Assembly (NCBI GenBank): GCA_002455955.1 | Contig: DKLZ01000038.1 | Location: 1-8,511, forward strand | Length of the DNA stretch: 8,511 nt | Direction of reading: 5' to 3' | Source: Dehalococcoidia bacterium UBA6627 | GTDB lineage: Bacteria; Chloroflexota; Dehalococcoidia; UBA2979 | Part shown: one piece after another, positions 1-6,083 of the stretch | How the letters are laid out: each line of letters begins with the position of its first letter | How positions within the stretch are numbered: position 1 is the stretch's first letter | Notes under the pieces: model-generated | The model's database searches: none | Told to the model about the DNA's origin: nothing | Seen by the model: the letters and a program-made list of their open reading frames with translations, nothing else | Program-made: the position numbers and the translations under genes

Positions 1-1144
1 CGATCTCGGGCTCTGTATCTAAGACCTCAAAAATGCGATGTGCACCTGCCATAGCACGCTGAAGCATCGTGTACTGAAGAACGATATCGCGAACTGGGTT
101 GAAGAAACGCTGAATATAAAGTGTGAACCCCAAGGCGAGACCGGCTGCTTCGGCGCCGCTGAGGTTGCCATTAAATGCTCGAACACCAATCACAAACAGC
201 ACAAATACCGTAGCCACTGCCGAAAGAATCTCGACAAGTGGCATCACTGATGCCTGTAGTTTCGCAGCGTCCATGTTCATCTGGCGGTTTTGAGTGTTCA
301 GTTCATCAAAGTGCTCGAGGTTTTTTTCCTCACGTACCAACGACTGAACTACTCGAACACCTGAGACGTTCTCGTTGATGTTGGCGTTGACGATTGCGAT
401 TGCCTGACGGACACGAATAAAGGCGCGCGCCGCGTATCGTTGCCAAAACACCATAAAGAGGAAGAGGAATGGAATCACCGCCAGTGACACGGTTGCAAGC
501 CATGGATCGAGCGCGTAGACAAGCACAATAATGATCGTGAGGCCTAATATGTCGGAAAGGACGTTGAGAAATCCAGACGTCATCAACTCTTGTAACGTCA
601 CAACATCACTCGTGACCCGCGACATGATACGACCCACTTCTTCTCGATCGTAGAAACTGAGTGAAAGCTTGTTGAGATGGCTGAACATCATGCTGCGTAG
701 GTCTCGTAGTAGGTGATGTCCGATATAGCCAGTCATCAACCGTTGAACCATCGCAGCGATAAACATCACACCGGCAAGTGCCACGAGAAGCACACCATAG
801 AACTGAGTGTCAGAGACTGCTTGATCAAGCGAAGCAGGAGTACCTTGCTGAACAGATTCGATAATCCGTTCCACAGCAAGCGCCATGATAAATGGGGGCG
901 CATATGAGGTAATCGCAAGCACAATGGTCGCGATCAAGGCGACGCAGGCGCGCCATCTATGCGGCGTGATAAACGGGAACAAGCGCGCGATCAGGGCTGT
1001 ATCGTAAACCTTACCCAGCTCGTCATAGTCCCATCCATCAGTTCCCCGGCGGTTAACCATTTGCACCATTGGGGTACCACGACCGCGCGTCCCCATCTGA
1101 CCACCGCTCCAACCACCGGCACCGCCTCCTCCCCAATAGGCCAT
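1..1144 (-). CDS. ABC exporter half-transporter, second subunit of a heterodimer (partial, membrane domain only)
   Basis: This is a type IV (MsbA/BmrCD-like) ABC exporter subunit in the cytoplasmic membrane. Only the first 381 residues are in the window, and the ATPase domain lies beyond the left edge. A glycine-rich, poorly conserved N-terminus (residues 1-22, MAYWGGGGAGG...) leads into about six membrane segments near 66-92, 115-137, 195-213, 214-234, 300-325 and 335-355. The first intracellular loop has the family pattern FYDREEVGRIMSRVTSDV (164-181), and the second has NENVSGVRVVQSLVREE (257-273). The ATG directly follows the TAG stop of the upstream ABC gene with no base between them. 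AGGGA lies 7 bases before the ATG, so translation is probably coupled. The family exports drugs, lipids or peptides; the substrate cannot be told from the sequence. The partner has a degenerate ATP site, so I infer that this subunit carries the canonical Walker B Glu and H-loop His. Confidence 0.93.
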   Translation of the reverse strand, partial: MAYWGGGGAGGWSGGQMGTRGRGTPMVQMVNRRGTDGWDYDELGKVYDTALIARLFPFITPHRWRACVALIATIVLAITSYAPPFIMALAVERIIESVQQGTPASLDQAVSDTQFYGVLLVALAGVMFIAAMVQRLMTGYIGHHLLRDLRSMMFSHLNKLSLSFYDREEVGRIMSRVTSDVVTLQELMTSGFLNVLSDILGLTIIIVLVYALDPWLATVSLAVIPFLFLFMVFWQRYAARAFIRVRQAIAIVNANINENVSGVRVVQSLVREEKNLEHFDELNTQNRQMNMDAAKLQASVMPLVEILSAVATVFVLFVIGVRAFNGNLSGAEAAGLALGFTLYIQRFFNPVRDIVLQYTMLQRAMAGAHRIFEVLDTEPEI

Positions 1145-2986
1145 CTAGTTGTCCCTACTTCCAGCAGCAGCAAGCGCAGCGGCAGCGATTTCCTCTTGCT
1201 CGCGTAGCTCAAGATCATAAATCTGACGGTAAAAGCCTCCAGCTTCGAGAAGTTCTTCGTGTTTACCCTGCTCAACTATTTCCCCGTCGCGCATCACCAG
1301 AATTTGATCTGCTTCCATCACGGTGCGGAGACGTTGCGCGATTACGAACGTAGTCCGCCCTTGCATCAGATTGCGAAGCGCCTCTTGGATAAGAAACTCC
1401 GTCCGCATATCGACTGCTGCAGTGGAGTCATCAAAAACCAGCACGGCAGGATCCAGCAGCAGCGTCCGAGCAATCGCTACTCGTTGCCGCTGACCTCCTG
1501 ACAGCGTCGTACCACGTTCACCGACCCAAGTGTCATAGCCATCAGGCTGAGATTGAATGAAATCATGAATATGCGCAGCCTTTGCAGCCGCGATCACTTC
1601 TTCATCAGTCGCATCAGGACGACCGTATCGAATGTTGTCTCGGATACTCGCGATAAAGAGAAAAACGTCCTGCTGAACGATACCGATGTCATGCCGCAGT
1701 GAATCTAGAGTTACATCCCTGACATCTTGACTATCAATCAAGATTCTTCCGGCAGACGGATCGTAGAAACGCGGAAGCAAATTGACCACACTGGACTTTC
1801 CAGAACCAGTCGGACCAAGAAGTGCAATAGTCTGGCCTGGCTCGGCAACAAGGTTGACATCTCGAAGAACTGGATTCTGATCGTCATAGGCAAACGAAAC
1901 ATGCTCGAAGCGAACTTCGCCCTTCGTGACATCTAGTTCTTGGGCGCCAGGCTTTTCCTCCACAGGCGATTCAGCATCTATGATTTCAAAGATTCGGGAA
2001 CCGGCAGAATTTGCTCTAGCAAACATGTTGACGATGAAGCCAATACTGCGAACCGGAACTTGCATGAGCGTGAGATAAAGCTGGAAAGCGGTAAGCTCGC
2101 CAGGCGTCATATTGCCTGCTCGAATCTCGATCACACCGAACCAGAAAACAAGAGCCAGTGATAGTAACCAGACCCCCTGAAGAAAGGGTTCATTGAACGC
2201 CTGAAAACGGGCAGTTCGATAAGATTCGTGAAAAAGCTCGTCAACTTTCGTGTCGAATTTCTGCTGCTCAAAATCGGCTCGTGAGAACGCTTTAACGACA
2301 CGCTGGCCTGTCAGATTTTCCTGCAGGACGTTAGCCATTTGACCCATGAGATCTTGAATCTGAAGCCAGATAGGTCGCAGCTTCATCGTAACGATTGAAG
2401 CCTGCAAACCCACCAGTGGTACGAAAGCGAACGCGATGAGACCGACCTTCGTATTAGTTGAAATCATCAGACCGTAAGCAACGGTGACTAAGACAAGCAC
2501 GTACGTGAATCGAATAACACCCATGTTGACGAACATCCGAACGCCTTCGACGTCCTGAGTTGCACGAGACATGATCTGACCGAGCTCCGCTTTGTCGTGG
2601 TAGGCGTAAGAAAGCCTCTGCAAACGTTCGTAAATTTCGTTTCTGAGATCATAAGCAAGCGTCTGACCAAGAAGCTCCGCTAAGTAGGTTTGTGCATAAA
2701 CAGCTACGCCGCGGCCCACAGCCGCTGCGATAAGCAAAACGATCGCAACCATGAGTGTGCCCATGTCACCTTCAATATTGGTGACCTCCTGACCACTCAG
2801 GTTCGTACTGGTAATCACGCCAAGGCCGGTGTCTATAGCGTGACCAGTGAGCCAAGGTGCAGCAATCGTCAAAAAAGTGGCAGCGGTCAATGCGAAAGCG
2901 GAAGCAAACATCATCCGGCGATGCCACCAGGCACGCGCTACTATTCGCAACAAAACCGGTGCTCGTGGATTGGCCGCGACGCTCAC
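1145..2986 (-). CDS. ABC exporter half-transporter with degenerate ATP site (BmrC/TM287-like)
   Basis: This is a complete 613-residue fused membrane-ATPase ABC exporter subunit. Six membrane segments lie near 24-46, 76-98, 152-176, 180-200, 268-289 and 297-320. The ATPase domain follows: A-loop Tyr367, Walker A GPTGSGKS (391-398), Q-loop Gln439, signature LSGGQ (495-499), Walker B VLVFDD (515-520) and D-loop STAAVD (521-526). The catalytic Glu after Walker B is Asp520 and the switch His is Gln551 (VIAQRLRT). Both replacements mark the degenerate-site chain of heterodimeric exporters such as BmrC or TM287, so this protein should work only with the next gene's product. The start is GTG, with GGAG 4 bases upstream. 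An in-frame TAG lies 11 codons upstream with no better start between. A promoter candidate and a 14-base dyad precede it. The substrate is unknown; multidrug or lipid export is the usual family role. Confidence 0.95.
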   Translation of the reverse strand: MSVAANPRAPVLLRIVARAWWHRRMMFASAFALTAATFLTIAAPWLTGHAIDTGLGVITSTNLSGQEVTNIEGDMGTLMVAIVLLIAAAVGRGVAVYAQTYLAELLGQTLAYDLRNEIYERLQRLSYAYHDKAELGQIMSRATQDVEGVRMFVNMGVIRFTYVLVLVTVAYGLMISTNTKVGLIAFAFVPLVGLQASIVTMKLRPIWLQIQDLMGQMANVLQENLTGQRVVKAFSRADFEQQKFDTKVDELFHESYRTARFQAFNEPFLQGVWLLSLALVFWFGVIEIRAGNMTPGELTAFQLYLTLMQVPVRSIGFIVNMFARANSAGSRIFEIIDAESPVEEKPGAQELDVTKGEVRFEHVSFAYDDQNPVLRDVNLVAEPGQTIALLGPTGSGKSSVVNLLPRFYDPSAGRILIDSQDVRDVTLDSLRHDIGIVQQDVFLFIASIRDNIRYGRPDATDEEVIAAAKAAHIHDFIQSQPDGYDTWVGERGTTLSGGQRQRVAIARTLLLDPAVLVFDDSTAAVDMRTEFLIQEALRNLMQGRTTFVIAQRLRTVMEADQILVMRDGEIVEQGKHEELLEAGGFYRQIYDLELREQEEIAAAALAAAGSRDN

Positions 2987-3056
2987 AAAACTCCAGACCA
3001 GTCCGCGAACGGGTAACTAATCACCGTTGGGACCAAGGTAGCTAGTCTAAACAGCC

Positions 3057-3070
3057 TCACGTCTACGTGA
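3057..3070. promoter_or_regulatory. candidate operator: dyad TCACGT-CT-ACGTGA
   Basis: This is a perfect inverted repeat with 6-base arms (3057-3062 and 3065-3070) around 2 bases, in the gap before the ABC exporter pair. It lies just downstream of a possible -10 (3073-3078), where the transcript would start, as expected for a repressor operator. A local regulator gene is not visible. A dyad this short can occur by chance. Confidence 0.35.
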
Positions 3071-3072
3071 AA

Positions 3073-3102
3073 CTTCTATGCTAGAACTAAACCGCTTGTC
3101 AG
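3073..3102 (-). promoter_or_regulatory. candidate sigma-70-type promoter for the ABC exporter pair
   Basis: On the minus strand, CTGACA (3102-3097, five of six bases of the -35 consensus) is followed after 18 bases by TAGAAG (3078-3073, four of six of the -10 consensus). The -35 box overlaps the stop codon of the upstream HD-domain gene. Predicted transcription starts near 3066, about 80 bases before the GTG. This was found by eye only. Confidence 0.33.
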
Positions 3103-3677
3103 CTGGTGCGGCAAGAGGCAACGAGTGCGTCCCGAGTCAATTTCGATATCGGATGCTGCTGCTGGCTTAACCTGATCGCTTCGTCGAATCTCAAGTCAAA
3201 ATATGCTAGCGCGGCCACCTCAAGTGATTCGTCAGCCAGATCAAGCACCCCACCTAGTGTTGGAGCCCGCTCCACCTTCGATGGTTCGGTTTTATCTGCG
3301 ATGAACATCGCCCAAGCTTCGGATGAAAATTCTGGATGGCCGACTGTATGCCAGCGTATCGCCTCGAGGACATCGTAATCATCAACACCAAACCGCTCCT
3401 CCAGCTCAAGCGCTCCCAAAGGTCCATGCAAAATCACCGGAGCTGCCCTCTCTACCGGATCGATCTCCATACCACGAGCCTCTGCGCGAGCTAGCAGCTC
3501 ACTCGGCGAAACTAATCGAAGCAAGTCGTGGCCCTGGGCAGCTAGGCGGACACGGGCAACATCAAGATTGTGCCGACGAGCAAGTCGATCAGCAAGATCG
3601 ACAACACGGTCTATATGGGCAGCCATCGAGGGTTGAAGTTCAGGCAGCATCAACCGCCGCAACTCACGGTCGTCCAC
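3099..3677 (-). CDS. HD-domain hydrolase, YqeK-like (Ap4A hydrolase family)
   Basis: This 192-residue soluble cytoplasmic protein has HD-superfamily metal ligands in order: His21 (MAAHIDRV), His50-Asp51 (AAQGHDLLRL), His84 (ILHGPLGAL), His110 (AIRWHTVGHP) and Asp128 (FIADKTEP). The spacing, the LHGPxGA and RxHTxGxP segments, and the IADKxEP motif fit YqeK. YqeK members symmetrically hydrolyse diadenosine tetraphosphate to ADP, limiting this stress nucleotide. The length is close to typical YqeK (about 190 residues). The start is GTG, with GAAGG 5 bases upstream; the in-frame TGA five codons before leaves no other start. The ATG at 3694-3692 is in another frame. yqeK usually sits beside nadD and rsfS, but here it lies between htpX and an ABC exporter. 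The HD fold and metal site are certain; the exact nucleotide substrate is inferred from the family. Confidence 0.85.
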   Translation of the reverse strand: MDDRELRRLMLPELQPSMAAHIDRVVDLADRLARRHNLDVARVRLAAQGHDLLRLVSPSELLARAEARGMEIDPVERAAPVILHGPLGALELEERFGVDDYDVLEAIRWHTVGHPEFSSEAWAMFIADKTEPSKVERAPTLGGVLDLADESLEVAALAYFDLRFDEAIRLSQQQHPISKLTRDALVASCRTS

Positions 3678-3729
3678 TACTACCTTCGTTCATTGTGACA
3701 ATCTGCTAGGCACATCAGAAGTGACAGAC

Positions 3730-3741
3730 CGATGATCATCG
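3730..3741. repeat. 12-base perfect palindrome CGATGATCATCG
   Basis: This perfect palindrome lies in the 106-base gap between htpX (ends 3784) and the YqeK-like gene (starts 3677), about 55-65 bases before the GTG. With no loop it would be a protein-binding site rather than an RNA hairpin. I see no good promoter boxes around it, and its function is unknown. Confidence 0.3.
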
Positions 3742-3764
3742 TCTATTTCCTCGAACCATCCGGG

Positions 3765-3775
3765 CGTCTAAGACG
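3765..3775. repeat. 11-base dyad CGTCT-A-AGACG after htpX
   Basis: This short inverted repeat with 5-base arms and a single central base lies 8 bases beyond the htpX stop. It has no following T-run on the minus strand, so it does not look like an intrinsic terminator. It may be chance or a small binding site. Confidence 0.22.
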
Positions 3776-3783
3776 GATTCGCT

Positions 3784-4593
3784 CTAACCCATATTCCGCA
3801 GTCGCCGGATACGTTCTTCTGTAGGTGGGTGCGTAGAAAAAAAACGCTGAGAACCTGCGCCACCAAAAGGGTTCGCAATATAAAGATGTGCCGTTGCTTC
3901 TGGAACAGCGCGTGGGACGTGCTGTACGCCAGCCTCAATCTTCGCAAGTGCTGAAGCCAAGGCTTCAGGGTCTCCTATAACACGGGCACCATCGAGATCT
4001 GCTTGAAATTCACGTGAGCGACTAATCGCAGCCTGAATAATACCGGCTGCGATCGGCGCAATTAGCGCGGTGACCAGCATAGATAACACGCCACGACGCC
4101 CTCCAAAGAAAAAGGACATAAAGGCAATCATTGAGATCGCGCTAGCAATCGTAGCTACGATCGACGAAGTCAAGATGTCGCGATTCTTGACGTGTGCCAT
4201 CTCATGGCCAATCACACCTCTTAATTCACTATCAGTGAGTATCTGGCGAATGCCCGTTGTCACTGCCACTGCTGCGTGCTTAGGGTTTCGACCGGTCGCA
4301 AAAGCGTTCGGTTGCGGGGTGTCCATTACATACACACGAGGCATCGGCATATCAGAGCGCTCGGCCACTTCCTCGATCATTGCAAACAGCCTTGGATCTT
4401 CGTCGCGCCCGATCTCCTTCGCATGAGATGACCGAAGAACGATGTTTGCAGAGAACCAGTAGGACCCAAAATTCATCCCAAGGGCTATGAGACCAAATAA
4501 GAAAATTCCGCCAATGCCACCGATTGCTGCACCTACTAGAATCAGCAGCCCGCTGATCGCAGCGAGAAGTACCACAGTGCGAAGGTTATTCAT
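3784..4593 (-). CDS. htpX: membrane zinc metalloprotease HtpX (peptidase family M48B)
   Basis: HtpX is a membrane-bound zinc protease that helps degrade misfolded membrane proteins, usually alongside FtsH. This copy has 269 residues, somewhat shorter than the 293 of E. coli. Two hydrophobic segments near the N-terminus (about 7-24 and 27-49) precede the catalytic helix HEMAH (130-134), with zinc ligands His130 and His134 and base Glu131. Two more hydrophobic stretches follow (about 142-162 and 167-190). The third ligand is probably Glu195 in SRSREFQAD (191-199). The C-terminal FFSTHPPTEERIRRL (251-265) is typical of the family. The start is ATG, with GGAG 6 bases upstream. The 5' side holds a dyad (4667-4695). 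The gene lies downstream of a strong terminator, so it should have its own promoter. HtpX genes are often stress-induced, but no CIRCE-like element is visible here. Confidence 0.95.
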   Translation of the reverse strand: MNNLRTVVLLAAISGLLILVGAAIGGIGGIFLFGLIALGMNFGSYWFSANIVLRSSHAKEIGRDEDPRLFAMIEEVAERSDMPMPRVYVMDTPQPNAFATGRNPKHAAVAVTTGIRQILTDSELRGVIGHEMAHVKNRDILTSSIVATIASAISMIAFMSFFFGGRRGVLSMLVTALIAPIAAGIIQAAISRSREFQADLDGARVIGDPEALASALAKIEAGVQHVPRAVPEATAHLYIANPFGGAGSQRFFSTHPPTEERIRRLRNMG

Positions 4594-4666
4594 CTAACGC
4601 TCCAAATCAATTACGAGCGGTCCACCAGCAATTGAAGAACTGATCCTAGCATTCTTTATGTATGCC

Positions 4667-4695
4667 TTGGTGTCACAACCTGACACTAACACCAA
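4667..4695. promoter_or_regulatory. candidate operator upstream of htpX: nested dyads
   Basis: An inner inverted repeat GTGTCA-N5-TGACAC (4670-4686) is overlapped by an outer pair TTGGTGT (4667-4673) and ACACCAA (4689-4695). It lies about 75-100 bases before the htpX ATG, within the gap where its promoter must be. It contains GTGACA on the minus strand, a possible -35, but I found no convincing -10 at the right spacing. It does not match CIRCE (TTAGCACTC-N9-GAGTGCTAA). Confidence 0.35.
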
Positions 4696-4770
4696 TCTGA
4701 TGTTTCGACTTCGATCTCATCATCCAGCCAAGTGTTCGTGAGGAAAAGCAGCTACATGATCACATCGCGT

Positions 4771-4804
4771 AAAAAAGGAGTCCATCTGAATCAGATGGAC
4801 TCCT
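4771..4804 (-). terminator. intrinsic terminator of the acyl-CoA dehydrogenase operon
   Basis: On the minus strand, two perfect 14-base arms (4804-4791 and 4789-4776, starting AGGAGTCC and ending GGACTCCT) flank one central base and are followed directly by a run of six T (4776-4771). The realistic RNA form is a stem of about 11-12 pairs with a small loop. It lies 38 bases after the stop of the smaller dehydrogenase. It separates that operon from htpX. There is no T-run on the plus strand, so it works in one direction only. Confidence 0.92.
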
Positions 4805-4842
4805 CACAGGATTCTGTTTACCAAATTCTACGGTCTCAGAAT

Positions 4843-5958
4843 CTATATACCTAGCTGTTGAGCTACTAACTCGCGATGATAATCAGCGTCACCGAACGCT
4901 AATTCTGCTCTCTTCTGCCTACGGAAATACAGCTGAATCTTGTAATCTTTCGTGAATCCGATCCCGCCATGAATCTGCTGCCCATGAGCAACCACACGCC
5001 TTGTCGCCTCGGAGCACCATGCCTTCGCCATATTGACCGACATTTGCGTGTCAGCGTCCGGTTGATCCGTCGCGAGTGACCACGCTGCTTTGTACATGAT
5101 GAATCGCGAGCCATCGACATCTGTGACCATATCAGCGCACTTATGCTGAATCGCCTGGAACGACCCTATGGGGCGTCCGAACTGAACGCGTTCCTTCGCA
5201 TAGTCAACTGAAATCTCGAAATCCATCTGCGCGAGCCCAACGAGGTATGCACACTCGGCGACAGTGTAATGATTGACTACTGGCTTAAGCGCATCCCACC
5301 CATCACCATCGTTCCCAAGCAGCTGGCCTGTGGCACCATTTAGCTTCACTTCAGCTTGCTTATCGCGAGCAATTGTCTGAAGCTGAGTCACCTCGACACC
5401 GGGCTGATCTGTTGCAACGATACCGAGCGTAACTCCCTTATCAGTGCGACCTGCAACTATCAGATAGTCAGCAACATTAGCGTCCGGGACGAACAATTTC
5501 GTGCCATTAAACGTTACTTCATTACCGTTAACACTAGCCGTACATTCAACACCCTCTTCATCGAAGCGAGCAGAGGGTTCAGTCAGTGCAAGTGAGAAAA
5601 TAACGTCGCCGCTAGCGATACGCGGAAGGAATTCTGCCTTCTGCTCGTCGGAACCAATCTCCATTAGCGGAACTGCACCACCGAGCACAGTCGACATGAA
5701 CGGTCCAGGAACGAGTGCACGACCAAATTCCTCGATTAGTACACAGAGATCTAGGAAATCAAATCCCGCACCACCATGCTCTTCGGGAATAAGGAGGCCT
5801 TGCCAGCCTTGCTCCGCCATCTTTGACCAGAGTTCCGGACTATAACCCGCTTCATCCTCTTCCATGTCACGCACGAGCTGCTCAGGACTCTCGTTCTCGA
5901 GAAAATCCCTTGCGCTGTTCTTCAGCAATTCCTGAGTCTCGCTTAGCCCTAAGTCCAC
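4843..5958 (-). CDS. acyl-CoA dehydrogenase family protein, probable non-catalytic chain of a heteromeric enzyme
   Basis: This 371-residue protein has the three-part acyl-CoA dehydrogenase fold: an N-terminal helical part (1-120), a beta domain (about 121-225) with a degenerate TEPSARFDE segment (126-134), and a C-terminal helical part. The last includes ERVQFGRPIGSFQAIQHK (256-273), which contacts FAD, and HGGIGFTKDY (330-339). The usual catalytic Glu of the YEGTSEIQ loop is absent: the matching stretch reads LAFGDADYHR (353-362). No Glu is found at the isovaleryl-CoA dehydrogenase position either (VVNHYTVAEC, 227-236). Short chains ending in this FGDxxxHRxxL form occur as partners in alpha2beta2 dehydrogenases such as mycobacterial ChsE1-ChsE2. 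The start is GTG, with AGGAG 6 bases before. It is the second gene after the larger dehydrogenase and ends at a terminator. The probable pathway is beta-oxidation of an unusual acyl-CoA (sterol side chain, branched or aromatic); the substrate is unknown. Confidence 0.92.
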   Translation of the reverse strand: MDLGLSETQELLKNSARDFLENESPEQLVRDMEEDEAGYSPELWSKMAEQGWQGLLIPEEHGGAGFDFLDLCVLIEEFGRALVPGPFMSTVLGGAVPLMEIGSDEQKAEFLPRIASGDVIFSLALTEPSARFDEEGVECTASVNGNEVTFNGTKLFVPDANVADYLIVAGRTDKGVTLGIVATDQPGVEVTQLQTIARDKQAEVKLNGATGQLLGNDGDGWDALKPVVNHYTVAECAYLVGLAQMDFEISVDYAKERVQFGRPIGSFQAIQHKCADMVTDVDGSRFIMYKAAWSLATDQPDADTQMSVNMAKAWCSEATRRVVAHGQQIHGGIGFTKDYKIQLYFRRQKRAELAFGDADYHRELVAQQLGI

Positions 5959-6083
5959 TGCTTACTCCTGTTCAATACATACTCGTTCGTCAGATCCAAG
6001 AACGTTATATCTTTCGTTTCTTCGAGATGCTTCCATTTTTCAAATGAATACAGCAACGAATAGATGGGGCATATCTCGTCATC
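5959..6083 (-). other. 125-base gap inside the dehydrogenase operon
   Basis: No gene or terminator is visible. TATAAC (minus strand, 6009-6004) resembles a -10 box, but no -35 match lies 16-18 bases upstream. The gap is long for two subunits of one complex, so an extra internal promoter or an untranslated regulatory stretch is possible but unproven. The strong ribosome site AGGAG of the downstream gene lies at its end. Confidence 0.3.

Noticed and set aside
991..1275. 94-codon minus-strand open frame across the junction of the ABC genes
   Set aside because: It overlaps both genuine ABC coding frames on the same strand in another frame and has no recognisable domain.
3323..3709. 128-codon plus-strand open frame rich in Gln, His and Pro
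   Set aside because: It is antisense to the YqeK-like gene. The composition is a by-product of the opposite strand's codons.
3765..3775. Terminator after htpX
   Set aside because: The dyad has 5-base arms, a one-base centre and no T-run on the transcribed strand.
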